A stretch of DNA of 64,000 bases, from contig NZ_CP012328.1 of the NCBI RefSeq assembly GCF_001262715.1, forward strand, positions 930,001-994,000. The letters run 5' to 3'. Origin of the DNA: Spiroplasma turonicum (GTDB taxonomy: Bacteria > Bacillota_I > Bacilli_A > Mycoplasmatales > Mycoplasmataceae). Shown here in pieces: positions 1-15,625 of the stretch (position 1 is its first letter; each line of letters begins with the position of its first letter). The notes below the pieces were generated by a model. That model had not been told where the DNA came from. It saw nothing but the letters and a program-made list of their open reading frames with translations, and ran no database searches. Position numbers and translations under genes: made by a program.

Positions 1-257
1 CCAAACGCTACATCGCCCATAGTGTTCATAGTTTTACCAATATATCAACCCGCAGTATACTCAGAAGTATTTGCAGCAATTGTAGCTCCAACACCTAAAA
101 AAACACCTGCGATCGGCAGTAATGCGATCGGCAATAAAAATGCTTTGCTTAATTTAGATAAATTAGAGCCAGTTACAGCTCTAATATTAGACCAAGTTCA
201 AACTTCTTTTAAACTTCTGCCTTTTTTAGAACTTTTTTTTATTTCTTGCTCTGACAT
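1..257 (-). CDS. PTS sugar transporter EIIC subunit, N-terminal part
   Basis: This is the first 85 or so residues of a phosphotransferase-system permease, which imports and phosphorylates a sugar at the membrane; the rest lies beyond base 1. Start: ATG at 257 preceded by AAAGGA at good spacing. After a charged N-terminal segment comes a hydrophobic stretch with SKAFLLPIALLPIAG, the hallmark of the first membrane helix of glucose / N-acetylglucosamine type EIIC domains. Two UGA codons are read as Trp. The exact sugar cannot be told from this fragment, nor whether EIIB or EIIA domains are fused downstream. Confidence 0.85.
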
Positions 258-399
258 AATAATATCCTTTCTATCGAACTAATGTTCATAGAAATAATAC
301 CATTTAATAAAATAAATTTCAATAAATTTTCCAACTTTATATCTCATTATCCAATATTAAAATTATTTGAAAAAATCAATATATATTAATAAAAGTGTT

Positions 400-1191
400 T
401 TATACTAAAATAACTTTTCTTTTTTTCAAGCTTATAATTTTGATTATAAAACAAGGTATTCAAAAAAAGTAATGACATATGGGGATAAACATTGTTATTT
501 TACATAAATTATATAATTTAATATCAAAATTAGTAGTATGTTCAACTTTAAAAATATAAATCATTTTAGTTCTAATATAAAATGAACTAAATTCTAACAA
601 AACTAAAACTATAGCATAAATTATAAATGAATATTTTCCTAAGCTGAATACATTTTGATTAATTATTATAGAATATACAAGTCATATTTCCAAAAGTAAA
701 AAAGCTAAATAATTAAAGTAAAAAATATTACGAGCTTTTTTAAACTCCCCATTTAGTAAATTTTTTCTTAATGATGTTTTTTCTTCCTGATTGTTTTCAA
801 TTACATTTTCATTAATATTTGAACCTTTAACTATTTTTTCTTTAAATAAAAATAAAATAGCCAATATAAAAAAGAATGGTAGAAAAACTATAATGACACC
901 ATCTTTTGTTGTTAAAATTGATAGTACAAACATTATAAAACTAATAATTGAGATCAATTCTACTATTTCTGGGATAATTTTAATTTTCATTAATGTTAAC
1001 ACAAACAAAGTAATAGTTAAAATTAATGTATAACTGATTGTGAATGAATATAAAACTATCGTTTCAGTATAACTTTGAGTAATATTTGGGGCACGATCAT
1101 TAATAATGTTATAAATTATAGAACCTACACCAGTTACTATATAAAGTAAATAAATTGATTGTAAAAGTAACTGATAATTTTTTTCTTTCAT
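400..1191 (-). CDS. multi-pass membrane protein, unknown function
   Basis: 263-aa protein with about seven hydrophobic segments. The first four or five (roughly residues 10-130) are followed by an acidic loop near residue 135 (EKTSLRKNLL) and then two or three more. Two internal UGA codons are read as Trp; read as stops they would cut the protein near residue 169. The ATG at 1191 has an AGAAAGAAG purine stretch upstream. I see no family motif. The next gene upstream (1833-2270) is also a small polytopic membrane protein with a charged tail, so the two may be distant relatives, but I could not align them convincingly. Real gene likely, function unknown. Confidence 0.7.
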
Positions 1192-1832
1192 TTAATTTCA
1201 ACTTCTTTCTAAATTTAACTAATAGTTAAATATACTAATAATTACTTTAAACTCCTTTTGGTAAAATCACAAATATTTTAAGTTATTATAGTTGTTAATA
1301 ATTTGTCTTTAAAATCATTTAATATATTCTATTTAAATATCTTGATATATCTTTATTTTATTATTTATTTATCAAGAGTATTATTATTTAAAAATTGAAC
1401 ATAACTAAAAATAATAACTGTAATAATTAACTTTCCTATTAGACTTACTATTATTCATCTCTTATGATTCCTTTCAATCTTTTAACTACTATTATTATAT
1501 TACAATTTATTTATATAAAAATATTTTATATAAACAAAAAAGTGTTTTATTTTTGTAGATAGTGTTAATAAATCATTATGTTAAAAGTAATTAAATAAAA
1601 TCTAAAGAATTAGTAATTAAATAACCCGGATATAATCATAAACTTTGATTTATTAAATGTTGATTTACTTTTTACTTTCGTTAGCTTATTCCTATGATTA
1701 GCATAAAAATTAAAGCTCTTTCTAGTTTAAATTTATTCTTAAATAATTTAAAGATAGAATTTATTTTTTATTAAAGCACTTAAAACTAAAAATAGCTCAA
1801 ACATTTTAAATTTATTTGTAATGTTTTAAAAT
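1192..1832. other. AT-rich intergenic region
   Basis: About 640 bases without a convincing gene. On the minus strand around 1365-1465 a short frame ending in TAA at 1365-1367 would encode a hydrophobic peptide containing WIIVSLIGKLIITVIIF. An AAAGGAATC motif lies just upstream but no normal start codon is in the right frame, so I treat it as a possible remnant or tiny membrane peptide and do not call it a gene. The remainder is AT-rich with no repeats or strong hairpins that I could find. Confidence 0.4.
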
Positions 1833-2270
1833 TTATTTAGCAACTTTATCCTTAAATTCATCGTATTTACCAATAGATATAAGATTATATGTTTCATCAT
1901 TATTCAAATTTATACTTTTTAACTTAAATTGTTTTTGGTTAAATATAATAAAAATTATATAAGATAAAAAACTTACTACTGGAACAAATAACATAAATAA
2001 ATTTGTTATAAAAATTTTCTTATTTGTTTCAATGTTATATTTAAACACTTGAATAAATTTAACTCTTATTTGAAAAATTAATACTTCGAAGAAAAATAAA
2101 ATTATATAAATAGTTAAATCATTGTAACTAAAAATTATTGGTTCCTTATTATTTTTAATTGAATATGTTATATCTATAATACCAAAAACCAAAATAATTA
2201 TTTGAGTTATAGAAAGTAATAAATACCCAATTATATTTATTTTTCAAATTGATAAAAAAACTTTTTTCAT
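1833..2270 (-). CDS. small polytopic membrane protein, unknown
   Basis: 145-aa protein starting at ATG 2270, with AGGGAGATC about 11 nt upstream as ribosome binding site. It has four hydrophobic segments (about residues 10-35, 50-70, 85-110) with a polar loop after the second and a charged cytoplasmic-type C-terminus ending DEFKDKVAK. A UGA at codon 9 is Trp. No motif that I recognise. It is isolated between two AT-rich spacers and probably has its own promoter. Confidence 0.6.
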
Positions 2271-3004
2271 GATTGTTCTGATCTCCCTAATACGGCTATA
2301 ACAAGCTTAAATTTTAAACTAACCACCATTATTGAAACTGCAACTTTTAAAGAATTAAAATATAAGTGCTACTATTCTTAAATTTATAAAATTAATAATT
2401 AAAAGTATTTATAGTCTTTGCATAATTGATGATTAAAATTAATAAAAAAGTTTAATTTAACTGATGATAATGATGATTGAAAACCATTTTCTACAAAATT
2501 TGTAAAATAATTAATTTATTATTTATTATGTAAATTAATTTAATTTAATTAAAATATAATTTCCAATAGAATCACAATTATAATCTTTGTCTAATTAACT
2601 TCTTATATGATTTTTATAAGAGTATCAATTTTCTAAACTAATAAAACTTATTTTAGATTTTTTTAGATAAACTATTTCTTGTTGATAAGTATAAATAATC
2701 ATTGTTATGATACTCTATTTTATTGTTTTGTATATAAAAGATTAGAATTTAAAAATATTTTTGTATATGTTTTTTTATATATCCATTCTTTATATTTATA
2801 TTTAAGATAATAAATCATTTATATAAACATTATTATTATATAAAATTACTTTTAAGTTTACAATAAGAGTAAATAAGAAACATTTTATTGAAAATAGTTA
2901 ATTATTTTAAATCATAATTAATTAGTTTTAAATATTATTTTCTTTAATTTATTAATACTTATAAATATATTTATTTTTTAAGTCAAAATTGATTAAAATA
3001 CTTA
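2271..3004. other. AT-rich intergenic region, nothing recognised
   Basis: About 730 bases of very AT-rich DNA with stops in all frames under either code. I see no RNA gene, repeat or coding remnant in it. Confidence 0.5.
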
Positions 3005-3259
3005 TTATTTAGAAACGACTATTATTAATATACATGACCCAGCAAATACAAAACATATTAAAATACTGAAGGTTAAAAAATGTTCTTTTGTAAAACTTCA
3101 TATACCAGCTAACCCGCCCCTATAAGATTTATCTAATTTAATAGTGCTAGTATTTTTATTTTGTTTACTCTTTAAAACTAGTTTCAATATTATTAAAATT
3201 ATTGCTATTATTAAAAAACCAATTGCAGAACCTAAAAATATTCATTTCTCTGTAGTCAT
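3005..3259 (-). CDS. small two-helix membrane protein, unknown
   Basis: 84-aa protein starting at ATG 3257-3259 (MTTEKWIFLG) with GATTGGA upstream and ending in TAA at 3005. Two hydrophobic segments (about residues 6-27 and 62-81) flank a basic, polar loop with SYRGGLAGIW. Two UGA codons are read as Trp, so it is invisible under the standard code. It sits just downstream of the terminator of the next gene and is probably transcribed on its own. No family recognised; the ordered frame and plausible start make it a likely but not certain gene. Confidence 0.55.
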
Positions 3260-3304
3260 TATATTAATCCAATCTATTTATATTTTTATTGTAATTAATT
3301 AATA

Positions 3305-3333
3305 ATAAAAAATCTAGTTAATTAAACTAGATT
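3305..3333 (-). terminator. rho-independent terminator
   Basis: On the minus strand the arms AATCTAGTT and AACTAGATT are separated by a short loop and followed by a run of T. It lies right after the stop codon of the 3339-3962 gene. Confidence 0.85.
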
Positions 3334-3338
3334 ATATA

Positions 3339-3962
3339 TTATTTATTTCTTCTTGGAATAAACTTAACGGTAGTGTCTTTAATTGCTTTATCAATCTGAT
3401 GTTTTGATTCTAAGTCATTTTTTTGTTTAGAATTTACTTCCTTTAAAGTTTTCAATTCTTCTTTCATTTGTGTTTTTTGTTCCACTAATCTTAATTTTTC
3501 TTCTTCTTTTAAAACTTTTTTCTCTTCTTTTGTTAACTTAACTTTTTTCTCAGCTATAGCAATTCTTTTTCTGGTATCTTCAAGTTCAAGTTCTTTATTT
3601 ACTTGTCAAGTTGTTGTATAATTTTTCTTTCCTTCTTTTGTAGTAATTCCTTCAACTTCAAAAGATCTAGTTGCCATTAATTTATTTGTTTTTGCTTCAA
3701 AAATGTTAACAACTACATCAAAAACATCTCTATACTTGTATTCAGGTCCTTTTCTTGCATAAACTTTTTCATATTCCAGTTTTACATTTTTTAAATTATT
3801 ACTTTTAGATAAGTAACTTTTTATTTCTTCTCTAACTATTTTTTTTCGTTTTTGTTGCTCAACTTTTTGTGCTTTTTTACTTGTGATAGATGAAACAACA
3901 ATAAATATTAAAACTATAACTATAACTACCCCAATAATAGCGGGTGTCATTAATTCACTCAT
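3339..3962 (-). CDS. membrane-anchored coiled-coil protein, unknown
   Basis: 207-aa protein. One N-terminal hydrophobic helix (about residues 7-25, IIGVVIVIVLIFIVV) is followed by a basic segment, a compact middle region (residues 40-120, with conserved-looking aromatic and charged positions) and a long, highly charged Lys/Glu heptad region to the end (about 125-200), which should form a coiled coil. A single UGA (Trp) around residue 119 joins the halves. Start ATG 3962 with AGGAGA just upstream. Topology suggests a membrane anchor with a cytoplasmic rod. It is followed by a perfect terminator and preceded by mnmA. Function unknown. Confidence 0.75.
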
Positions 3963-4002
3963 AGATAATCTCCTTAATACAATTTAATTTTACAATAAAA
4001 TT

Positions 4003-6823
<2,821 letters not shown>

Positions 6824-6838
6824 TTTAATCACCTACTT

Positions 6839-7720
6839 TTATTTTTTATTATTTCATTTGAATGTTAGTGAAGATATTATAAACAATAAAACTATTATTA
6901 ATATAGCCCCTAATAATGGCTGTCAAGTGCTAGTAAAGTTTTCATATTTTACATCGCCATTATCTACTCAACTACCAATATTAAAACCAGCCTTGTTTCA
7001 ATCAATAGAATTATATTGTGAATACAACAATAAAGCAACTGGGTATTTTAAAGGTATTAAATATGAAAATATTCTTACCCCTTCAACAGATTCATACAAT
7101 CTTGGATCAAGCATAACTCCTGAAAAAAATATACAAGTGAAGTATATTATCATTGCTATACCTTCAGAAGCTCCACTGTCTTTAACATTACCACCAATTA
7201 ATGTAGCAATTCCGATTGCCATTAAAGCAATTAAACTTATTGCCAATATAAAGATACCTCAATTCATATCCTTATAAAGTTCGATTACATCTTTACCTCC
7301 AATAATCATACCTGCTAATATTTCTATAATAACTCCTGATCAACCTACTAAAAAGTAAAATAATCATAAACTGAAAACAAAGTTTTTTTTGCTTATACCA
7401 GTTGTATCAACTCTCTTTAAGAATATAGAATTTTTTCATTCTACAATTGAAGAAGATAATGAGGTGATAGTAGTTAGACAAGGTAGTGCTAAGTAACCTA
7501 AAATTGTGCTACCTTTATTTGTTGAATTCTCTTTTGAAAAAAGGAAATAAAATAAAGTTGTAAAAAACAATGGAACAACATATGTAAATAAAGGCCCTCT
7601 TACATTTTTATAAAATGATTTACCAATTAACTTGAATAATTGTGTTGAAATTAAAAAACTTTGTTTAAAACTAAAATCTTTTTGAAAACTAATTCTTTCA
7701 GTGTTTTTATTATTTTTCAC
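6839..7720 (-). CDS. ABC-2 type transporter permease
   Basis: 293-aa membrane protein with about six transmembrane segments. The segment following FFSGVMLDPRLYESV, leading to SYLIPLKYPVALL, resembles the conserved end of ABC-2 type (drug or lipid export) permeases. The start is GTG at 7720, inside the end of the ATPase gene (11-nt overlap), so subunits are made together. Several UGA codons are Trp. Substrate unknown. The gene ends in TAA at 6839, in the leader of the next gene. Confidence 0.8.
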
Positions 7721-8414
7721 TTAATTCACCTCTATAAAACATTTCCATTAAATTTCTAACATTTTTAAATTGTTCTTTAACTTCCTCAATAGATTTATCC
7801 ATTAGTACTTTTTTATTATCTATAATAATTATTCTATTACATAATTTTTCTACTTCTTCAGGATGATGAGAAACAATTATAAGAGTTTGTTTTTTAGAAA
7901 CAACTTCTTTAAAAAAGTTTAATATTTTAAATTGCAATTCCATATCTAAACCAGTTGTTAATTCGTCTAATACAATCAACTTGGGATTATTTATAATCGA
8001 TAATAATGCATTAAACCTTTGTTTTTGACCACCACTCAACCTATTTAAAGGAGTTTTATAAAATGTTTTTATTTCAAATGTTTTATCCAATTCCTCAAAT
8101 TTTTTAATTGAAAAATTAGGAAATACTGATGTATAAAATTCTATTATATCTTTGGCGCATAATCCAGAAGGTCAATTACCCTCTTGAAATTGTATTCCAA
8201 TTTCTTGTTTCAAATTTTTACCAATGTTAATTATAATTTCACCTTTTGTTGGTTTAGTAATTTTAGCAATCATTTCAACTAAGGTTGTTTTTCCTGCTCC
8301 ATTTTTTCCTAGAATTGCCACAGATTCACCTTGATTAATAGTTAATGAAATGTTTTGCAAAATAGTTTTGTTTTTAAAGCTTTTAGTTAAGTTTTTTATT
8401 TCCACTAATTTCAT
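7710..8414 (-). CDS. ABC transporter ATP-binding protein
   Basis: 234-aa ATPase partner of the downstream permease. Walker A GKNGAGKT (about residue 38), signature LSGGQKQR, Walker B LIVLDELTTGLD, and the switch His in IVSHHPEE are all present. A UGA near residue 82 is Trp. Start ATG 8414 with AGGAGA upstream. The motif set is typical of exporters of the ABC-2 class. Substrate is not predictable. Apparent promoter lies in the 8415-8470 gap opposite the dnaJ terminator. Confidence 0.92.
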
Positions 8415-8470
8415 ATATTCTCCTATTTAATTCTAACATTTTTAAGACTTTATTGCTAATTTAAGTAATT

Positions 8471-8507
8471 ATGAACAAAACCAAAAGAATACTTTTGGTT
8501 TTGTTCA
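8471..8507 (-). terminator. hairpin terminator after dnaJ
   Basis: A perfect 17-bp inverted repeat (ATGAACAAAACCAAAAG and its complement around a 3-nt loop) starts 2 nt after the dnaJ stop. The 3' arm carries TTTTG rather than a long T run, so it may act partly as an RNA-stabilising end. Confidence 0.7.
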
Positions 8508-8509
8508 TA

Positions 8510-9658
8510 TTAATCTAATAAATTATTACTTACTTTAAATTCAGTTTCTTTTTCAAGTAACTCAAACGCTGCTTTTTCGGATTTAGATAATGTATCTGGA
8601 ATAACAATGTTAATCTCTAATAATAAGTTACCCCTGTTCGAGCTTTTAACACCTTTATATAAACCATGATTTTTTACAGTTATAACATCACCATTTTTTA
8701 TTCCTTTTGGGATTTTAATTGTTTTATTACCATCAAGTGTAGTTATTGTGATTTCATTAGATAACAAAGCATCTATATAACTTAAATCAAATTTGAATTT
8801 AATATCATAATCATCTACAATATTTAGCCTATTTGATGAACGTAAATCTATATTTATATATATATTGCCTTTTGATTTTGAAACAGTTGAATAATTACCT
8901 ATATTTCTCATAACAATTTGTTGACCTGGTGTTAAACCTTTTGGAATTGGTATTTTAATTGTTTTATTTTTTACAAAACAACCATCACCTTTACACTCTT
9001 TACAAGGATTTTTAATAATCTTTCCTTCTCCATTACATTTTGGACAAGCTTGTTGAGTTTGAAATTTTGCTATCCCCATGTCTTGAACTACTGTAACAAC
9101 ACCTTGACCTTTACAAGTGTCACAAGTTGTAATGTCACTTTTTGACATAGCTCCAATTCCATTACAAGTTTCACATTCTGATACTAAATCTAATTTAACT
9201 TCTTTATCAACACCAAACATTAATTCCTTTAGATTTAAATCTACATCAATTACTATATCCTTAGCTCTTGAACTTCTTGAGTTTGATGCTCTTGAGCCTG
9301 AAGAAAATCCTGAACTACTTCCTCCACCAAAAAAACTTGAAAAAATATCTGAGAAGAAATCGTTTCCACCACCCATGTTTGAGAAAAAGTCACTGAAACC
9401 AGATCCAAAACCACTAAATGAAGATCCAAAACCACTTAAACCATCGTGTCCAAATTGATCATATGCTTTTCTTTTTTTATCATCTAACAGTACCTCTGCA
9501 GCTTCGGTTGCTTCTTTAAACTTATCTTCTGCATCAGGCTCTTTAGAAATATCTGGGTGATATTTTTTAGCTAACTTTCTATATGCTTTTTTTATTTCAT
9601 CTTCACTAGCATTTTTAGAAACACCTAATACTTCATAATAGTCACGTTTTTTCGCCAT
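8510..9658 (-). CDS. dnaJ: molecular chaperone DnaJ
   Basis: 382-aa Hsp40 cochaperone that delivers unfolded proteins to DnaK and stimulates its ATPase. J domain at residues 1-70 with the HPD motif, a Gly/Phe/Ser-rich linker (about 75-130), four CxxCxGxG zinc-binding repeats ([32 protein letters not shown] at about 160-230) and the C-terminal substrate-binding domain. Start ATG 9658 with AGGAG. Type I DnaJ, full length. It follows dnaK but a terminator sits between them, so its level should be lower than that of dnaK. Confidence 0.98.
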   Translation of the reverse strand: MAKKRDYYEVLGVSKNASEDEIKKAYRKLAKKYHPDISKEPDAEDKFKEATEAAEVLLDDKKRKAYDQFGHDGLSGFGSSFSGFGSGFSDFFSNMGGGNDFFSDIFSSFFGGGSSSGFSSGSRASNSRSSRAKDIVIDVDLNLKELMFGVDKEVKLDLVSECETCNGIGAMSKSDITTCDTCKGQGVVTVVQDMGIAKFQTQQACPKCNGEGKIIKNPCKECKGDGCFVKNKTIKIPIPKGLTPGQQIVMRNIGNYSTVSKSKGNIYINIDLRSSNRLNIVDDYDIKFKFDLSYIDALLSNEITITTLDGNKTIKIPKGIKNGDVITVKNHGLYKGVKSSNRGNLLLEINIVIPDTLSKSEKAAFELLEKETEFKVSNNLLD

Positions 9659-9683
9659 TATAAACTCCTATATATCTATTGAT

Positions 9684-9704
9684 AAAAAACAACCAAATGG
9701 TTGT
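9684..9704 (-). terminator. terminator between dnaK and dnaJ
   Basis: Minus strand: ACAACC, loop ATTT, GGTTGT followed by TTTTTT. It lies 10 nt after the dnaK stop and should attenuate read-through into dnaJ. Confidence 0.85.
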
Positions 9705-9713
9705 CTTTAGTTG

Positions 9714-12169
<2,456 letters not shown>

Positions 12170-12171
12170 CT

Positions 12172-13191
12172 TTACTCCTCTCCTAAAAACTTACTTTCTA
12201 TTTTTTTTCGAATTCAATCAAGTAAATCAGACACCTTATCATATTCAATTCTTTTCGGTCCTACAAGCGCAAGTGCAGCTTTATTACCAAGTTCAGTTGT
12301 GAAATCAGTCTTTACAACAGCGAAATCATCATTTTCTATACCTGTTTCAAACCCAATTGCAACAGATGTTTTTGAACTTTTTTTGCTTTGTGAATTAAAC
12401 CATGCAAACGGTGAAGCAGTTTCAATAAATTCAATGATACTTTTAATTTTTTTTGGATCATTAAACTCTGGATTTTCAAGCAAATACTTAACTCCACTAG
12501 TTTTTGACTTATTAGATTCTGTATGAATTAATGCACCAACCAATGTTTGCAATATAAATTCACATTTTTTTACTTGTTTTTTTAATATTGGAATGATTAC
12601 TTGAGACTTTGTTTCAATTTCAGAAATTTTTGAGTTAATTAATCTTTCATTGAAAAGGTCTATTGAAATAGTAAGATCATTTAATGCAACTTGGTCTAAA
12701 CTTATAGTTTTATTTTGAATATGACCATTAGATAGTACAAATAAAACTGCCGCTTTAGTATTGGTTAGTTGTATTAATTCAACTTTAGAAAGTTTAACTT
12801 CATCAATTTCATTTGAAGTAACAACTATTGTTGCCAACTTTGTCATTTCGCTTATTAAGTTAGAGGTCTTGTCTAAAATTTCGTCAATAGACAAATCTCT
12901 TTTTGAAAATATTTTTTCAATTTTAGTTTTAATGTTGTCGTAATTGTTAACTTCCATAAGATTATCAACATAATATCTATATCCCTTTGTTGATGGAACT
13001 CTTCCTGATGAAGTATGGGCCTTTTCTATAAAACCTTGTTCCTCAAGAAATGCAGATTCATTTCTTATGGTTGCTGGTGAGACTTCTATTTCAATAATTT
13101 CTTGTATTCTTTTAGAACCAATTGGAGATGCTGTTTTAATATATTCATCAATAATTGCTTTTAAAATTTGTTCTTGACGTTTTGATAGCAT
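12172..13191 (-). CDS. hrcA: heat-inducible transcription repressor HrcA
   Basis: 339-aa repressor that binds CIRCE operators and is kept active by chaperones. The N-terminal winged helix is typical (RQEQILKAIIDEYI, SPATIRNE, HTSSGRVPSTKGYRYYV), followed by the GAF-like core. The last nine residues follow a UGA (Trp) near the C-terminus. Start ATG 13191 with GGAGG. First gene of its run; a CIRCE lies 40 nt upstream, so hrcA represses itself together with grpE, dnaK and possibly dnaJ. Confidence 0.98.
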
Positions 13192-13230
13192 CTATTTCCT
13201 CCATTAAAAACACACAATCATAGTTTACCA

Positions 13231-13257
13231 ATAGCACTCTAATTATTCAAGTGCTAA
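13231..13257 (-). promoter_or_regulatory. CIRCE operator upstream of hrcA
   Basis: ATAGCACTC, 9-nt spacer, AAGTGCTAA: 16 of 18 arm positions fit the CIRCE consensus TTAGCACTC-N9-GAGTGCTAA. It overlaps the TAG stop codon of clpB (13254-13256), so the operator of the hrcA run is embedded in the end of the upstream gene. Confidence 0.93.
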
Positions 13258-15401
13258 TTTAATTTATTTGATGAAGTTATAACAAAATTATTATTTTGTA
13301 CATCAACAACATAATTTCTCTTAGGCTCTATTTCTTCAGATACAATGGCTCTAGCAATTAATGTTTCTAAATTTTTTTCAATATAACGTTTTATAGGCCT
13401 AGCACCATATTCTTTATTAAAGCCTTCATCTAGTATTTTATCAATTACGATTTCAGTAAAGTTTACTAAATAATCATTGTTAATTAGTACTCTTTCTTTT
13501 AGCTCATTTAATGTTTTTATAATTATTTCTTTAATTATTTCTTTAGATAATGAATTAAAAGTAATTACATTATCAATTCTATTAACAAATTCAGGTCTAA
13601 AGAATTTTTTTAGTTCTTTGTCAATCACTTCTTGATCAATTAACTCGCTAGGCGTACTCATCAAATATTCTGAAGCTATATTAGAAGTCATTATTATAAT
13701 TGTATTTTTAAAATCAACTGTTTTACCAAGTGAATCAGTTATTCTACCATCATCTAATATTTGTAAGAAAATATTAAATACATCAGGATGTGCTTTTTCA
13801 ACTTCATCAAAAAGTACAATTGAATAAGGAGTTCTTCTTATTGCTTCAGTTAATCTTCCACCTTCTTCATAACCAACATACCCTGGTGGAGAACCTATTA
13901 ATTTTGATACTGATTGTTTCTCCATATACTCTGACATATCAAATCTAACCATTTTTTTATCACTACCAAATAAAGTTTTTGCCAATGATCTAGCTACTTC
14001 TGTTTTACCAACACCTGTTGGTCCAAGAAATAAGAAACTACCAATTGGTTTGTTTGGGTCTTTTATACCACTTCTACTTCTTAAAATTGCATCCGAAACA
14101 AGGTCTAATGCTTGATTTTGTCCTTTAACCATTCTCCTTAGATTTGTTGATAAATGTAGTAATTTTTGTTTTTCAGACTCCATTAGATTTTCAACTTTTA
14201 TTCCAGTTCACTTTGAAATAATTTTAGCAATTTCATCGTCTGTTACTTCCTCTGACATTAATTTTTCTTTATTATTATCTAAAGAACTTAATAATTGTTT
14301 TTGTAATGCAGGTAATAAAGAGTATTGAATTTCACCAGCTCTTTCGTATTTTCCTTCTGATTGAGCGCTTTCTAATTCCAACTTCAATGAATCAATTGTT
14401 GATCTATATTTGTTAATATTTGCAAGTGATTTTTTTTCATTTTCTCATTTTGAATTTAACTCTTCTTGACTTTTCTTTAAAGTTTCAAGTTCTTTTTCAC
14501 ATTGTTGTAATCTTTCAGTTGATTTTTCATCAACTTCTTTTGATAATGCTGCTTTTTCAATTTCTAACTGCATAATTTTTCTATTTAATTGATAAAGTTC
14601 AGTTGGAACTGAAGCAATTTCTGTTTTAATTGTCGCACTTGCTTCATCAACTAAATCAATAGCCTTATCAGGTAAAAATCTATCTGAAATATATCTATCA
14701 CTTAAAACAGCAGCTGCAATAAGAGCGTTATCATGAATTCTTACTCCATGATAAGTTTCAAATCTTTCTTTTAAGCCCCTTAGAATAGATATTGTTTCAT
14801 CTATAGTTGGTTCACTTACATATACCTTTTGAAATCTTCTTTCTAATGCAGCATCTTTTTCAATATATTCTCTATATTCTTTTAAAGTGGTTGCACCAAT
14901 TACTTTTATTCCACCTCTGGCTAATGATGGTTTAAGTAAATTTGAAACATCCATTCCTCCACCATTACCTGTTTTACCAGCACCCACTATTAAATGTAGC
15001 TCGTCAATAAATAAAATTACTTCTCCATTCTCTTTTTGAATTGCATTTACAATACCTTTAATTCTAGCTTCATAATCACCTAAAAAACTTGCTCCAGCCA
15101 TTACACTACCCATATCTAATTCCAATATTTTTTTGTTTCTTAGATTACTTGGTACATCACCTTTGTTGATTCTTTGAGCTAAACCTTCAGCAATTGCAGT
15201 TTTACCAACTCCTGGTTCACCAATTAGGACTGGATTATTTTTTGTTTTTCTACTTAAAATACGGATAACTCTCATTATCTCGTCATCTCTTCCAATTATT
15301 GGGTCAATTTTTCCTTCTTTTGCATCCAATGTTAAATTCCTAGTATATTTATTTAAAATATCTGGGTCATTCATTGGGTCCGGTCTTTGATTAAAGTCCA
15401 T
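13254..15401 (-). CDS. clpB: ATP-dependent disaggregase ClpB, short form without N domain
   Basis: 715-aa AAA+ disaggregase that works with DnaK/DnaJ/GrpE on protein aggregates. Two ATPase modules are present: Walker A GEPGVGKT (about residue 60) and GPTGVGKT (about residue 460), with the coiled-coil middle domain between them. The protein begins at [19 protein letters not shown], so the roughly 140-residue Clp N domain of ordinary ClpB is absent; short ClpB forms are known in Mollicutes. UGA codons near residues 319 and 396 are Trp. Start ATG 15401 behind AGGGAGG. Controlled by two tandem CIRCE operators. Confidence 0.97.
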
Positions 15402-15419
15402 ATTATACCTCCCTCTTGA

Positions 15420-15446
15420 TTAGCACTCTCTACACTTGTTTGCTAA
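15420..15446 (-). promoter_or_regulatory. CIRCE operator 1 of clpB
   Basis: TTAGCACTC, 9-nt spacer, GTTTGCTAA. The left arm is a perfect consensus half; the right arm has two mismatches. It lies downstream of the promoter, in the clpB leader. Confidence 0.9.
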
Positions 15447-15454
15447 ACAATATA

Positions 15455-15482
15455 ATAATACTAATATTTTTAGCAATGTCAA
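15455..15482 (-). promoter_or_regulatory. clpB promoter
   Basis: On the minus strand TTGACA (15477-15482), a 16-nt spacer and TATTAT (15455-15460). The -35 box lies inside CIRCE 2 and the start point falls just before CIRCE 1, so both operators can block it. Confidence 0.75.
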
Positions 15483-15496
15483 TATATAAGTGCTAA
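15470..15496 (-). promoter_or_regulatory. CIRCE operator 2 of clpB
   Basis: TTAGCAATG, 9-nt spacer, AAGTGCTAA. The right arm is nearly perfect, the left arm has degenerated at two or three positions. It covers the -35 box of the clpB promoter. Confidence 0.82.
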
Positions 15497-15509
15497 TTTT
15501 TTTAAATTT

Positions 15510-15538
15510 TTTACACTTTTAAAGTTAGATGTTAATAT
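15510..15538 (+). promoter_or_regulatory. promoter of the 15626 transporter gene
   Basis: TTTACA (15510-15515), 17-nt spacer, TAATAT (15533-15538), predicting a leader of about 80 nt before the ATG at 15626. Confidence 0.5.
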
Positions 15539-15595
15539 CTTTATGAGGTAAAAATGAGACATTTGATAAAAAGCATGAATAATTTGCAAAAATAT

Positions 15596-15618
15596 CCTCT
15601 AAATTAATTATTTAGAGG
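15596..15618 (+). promoter_or_regulatory. hairpin overlapping the ribosome binding site
   Basis: CCTCTAAA and TTTAGAGG form an 8-bp stem around a 7-nt loop, and the right arm contains part of the AGAGGAGGG ribosome binding site of the next gene. A GAGG at about 15544 could compete for the CCTC arm, which would free the site. This is the layout of a translational switch; no ligand or known riboswitch class is recognised. Confidence 0.45.
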
Positions 15619-15625
15619 AGGGCCA

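Noticed and set aside
22-282. Plus-strand 86-aa frame
   Set aside because: Shadow of the PTS permease on the other strand, which has the family motif and ribosome binding site.
9117-9458. Plus-strand Pro/Glu-rich frame opposite dnaJ
   Set aside because: Antisense of the Gly/Ser-rich linker and zinc region of DnaJ.
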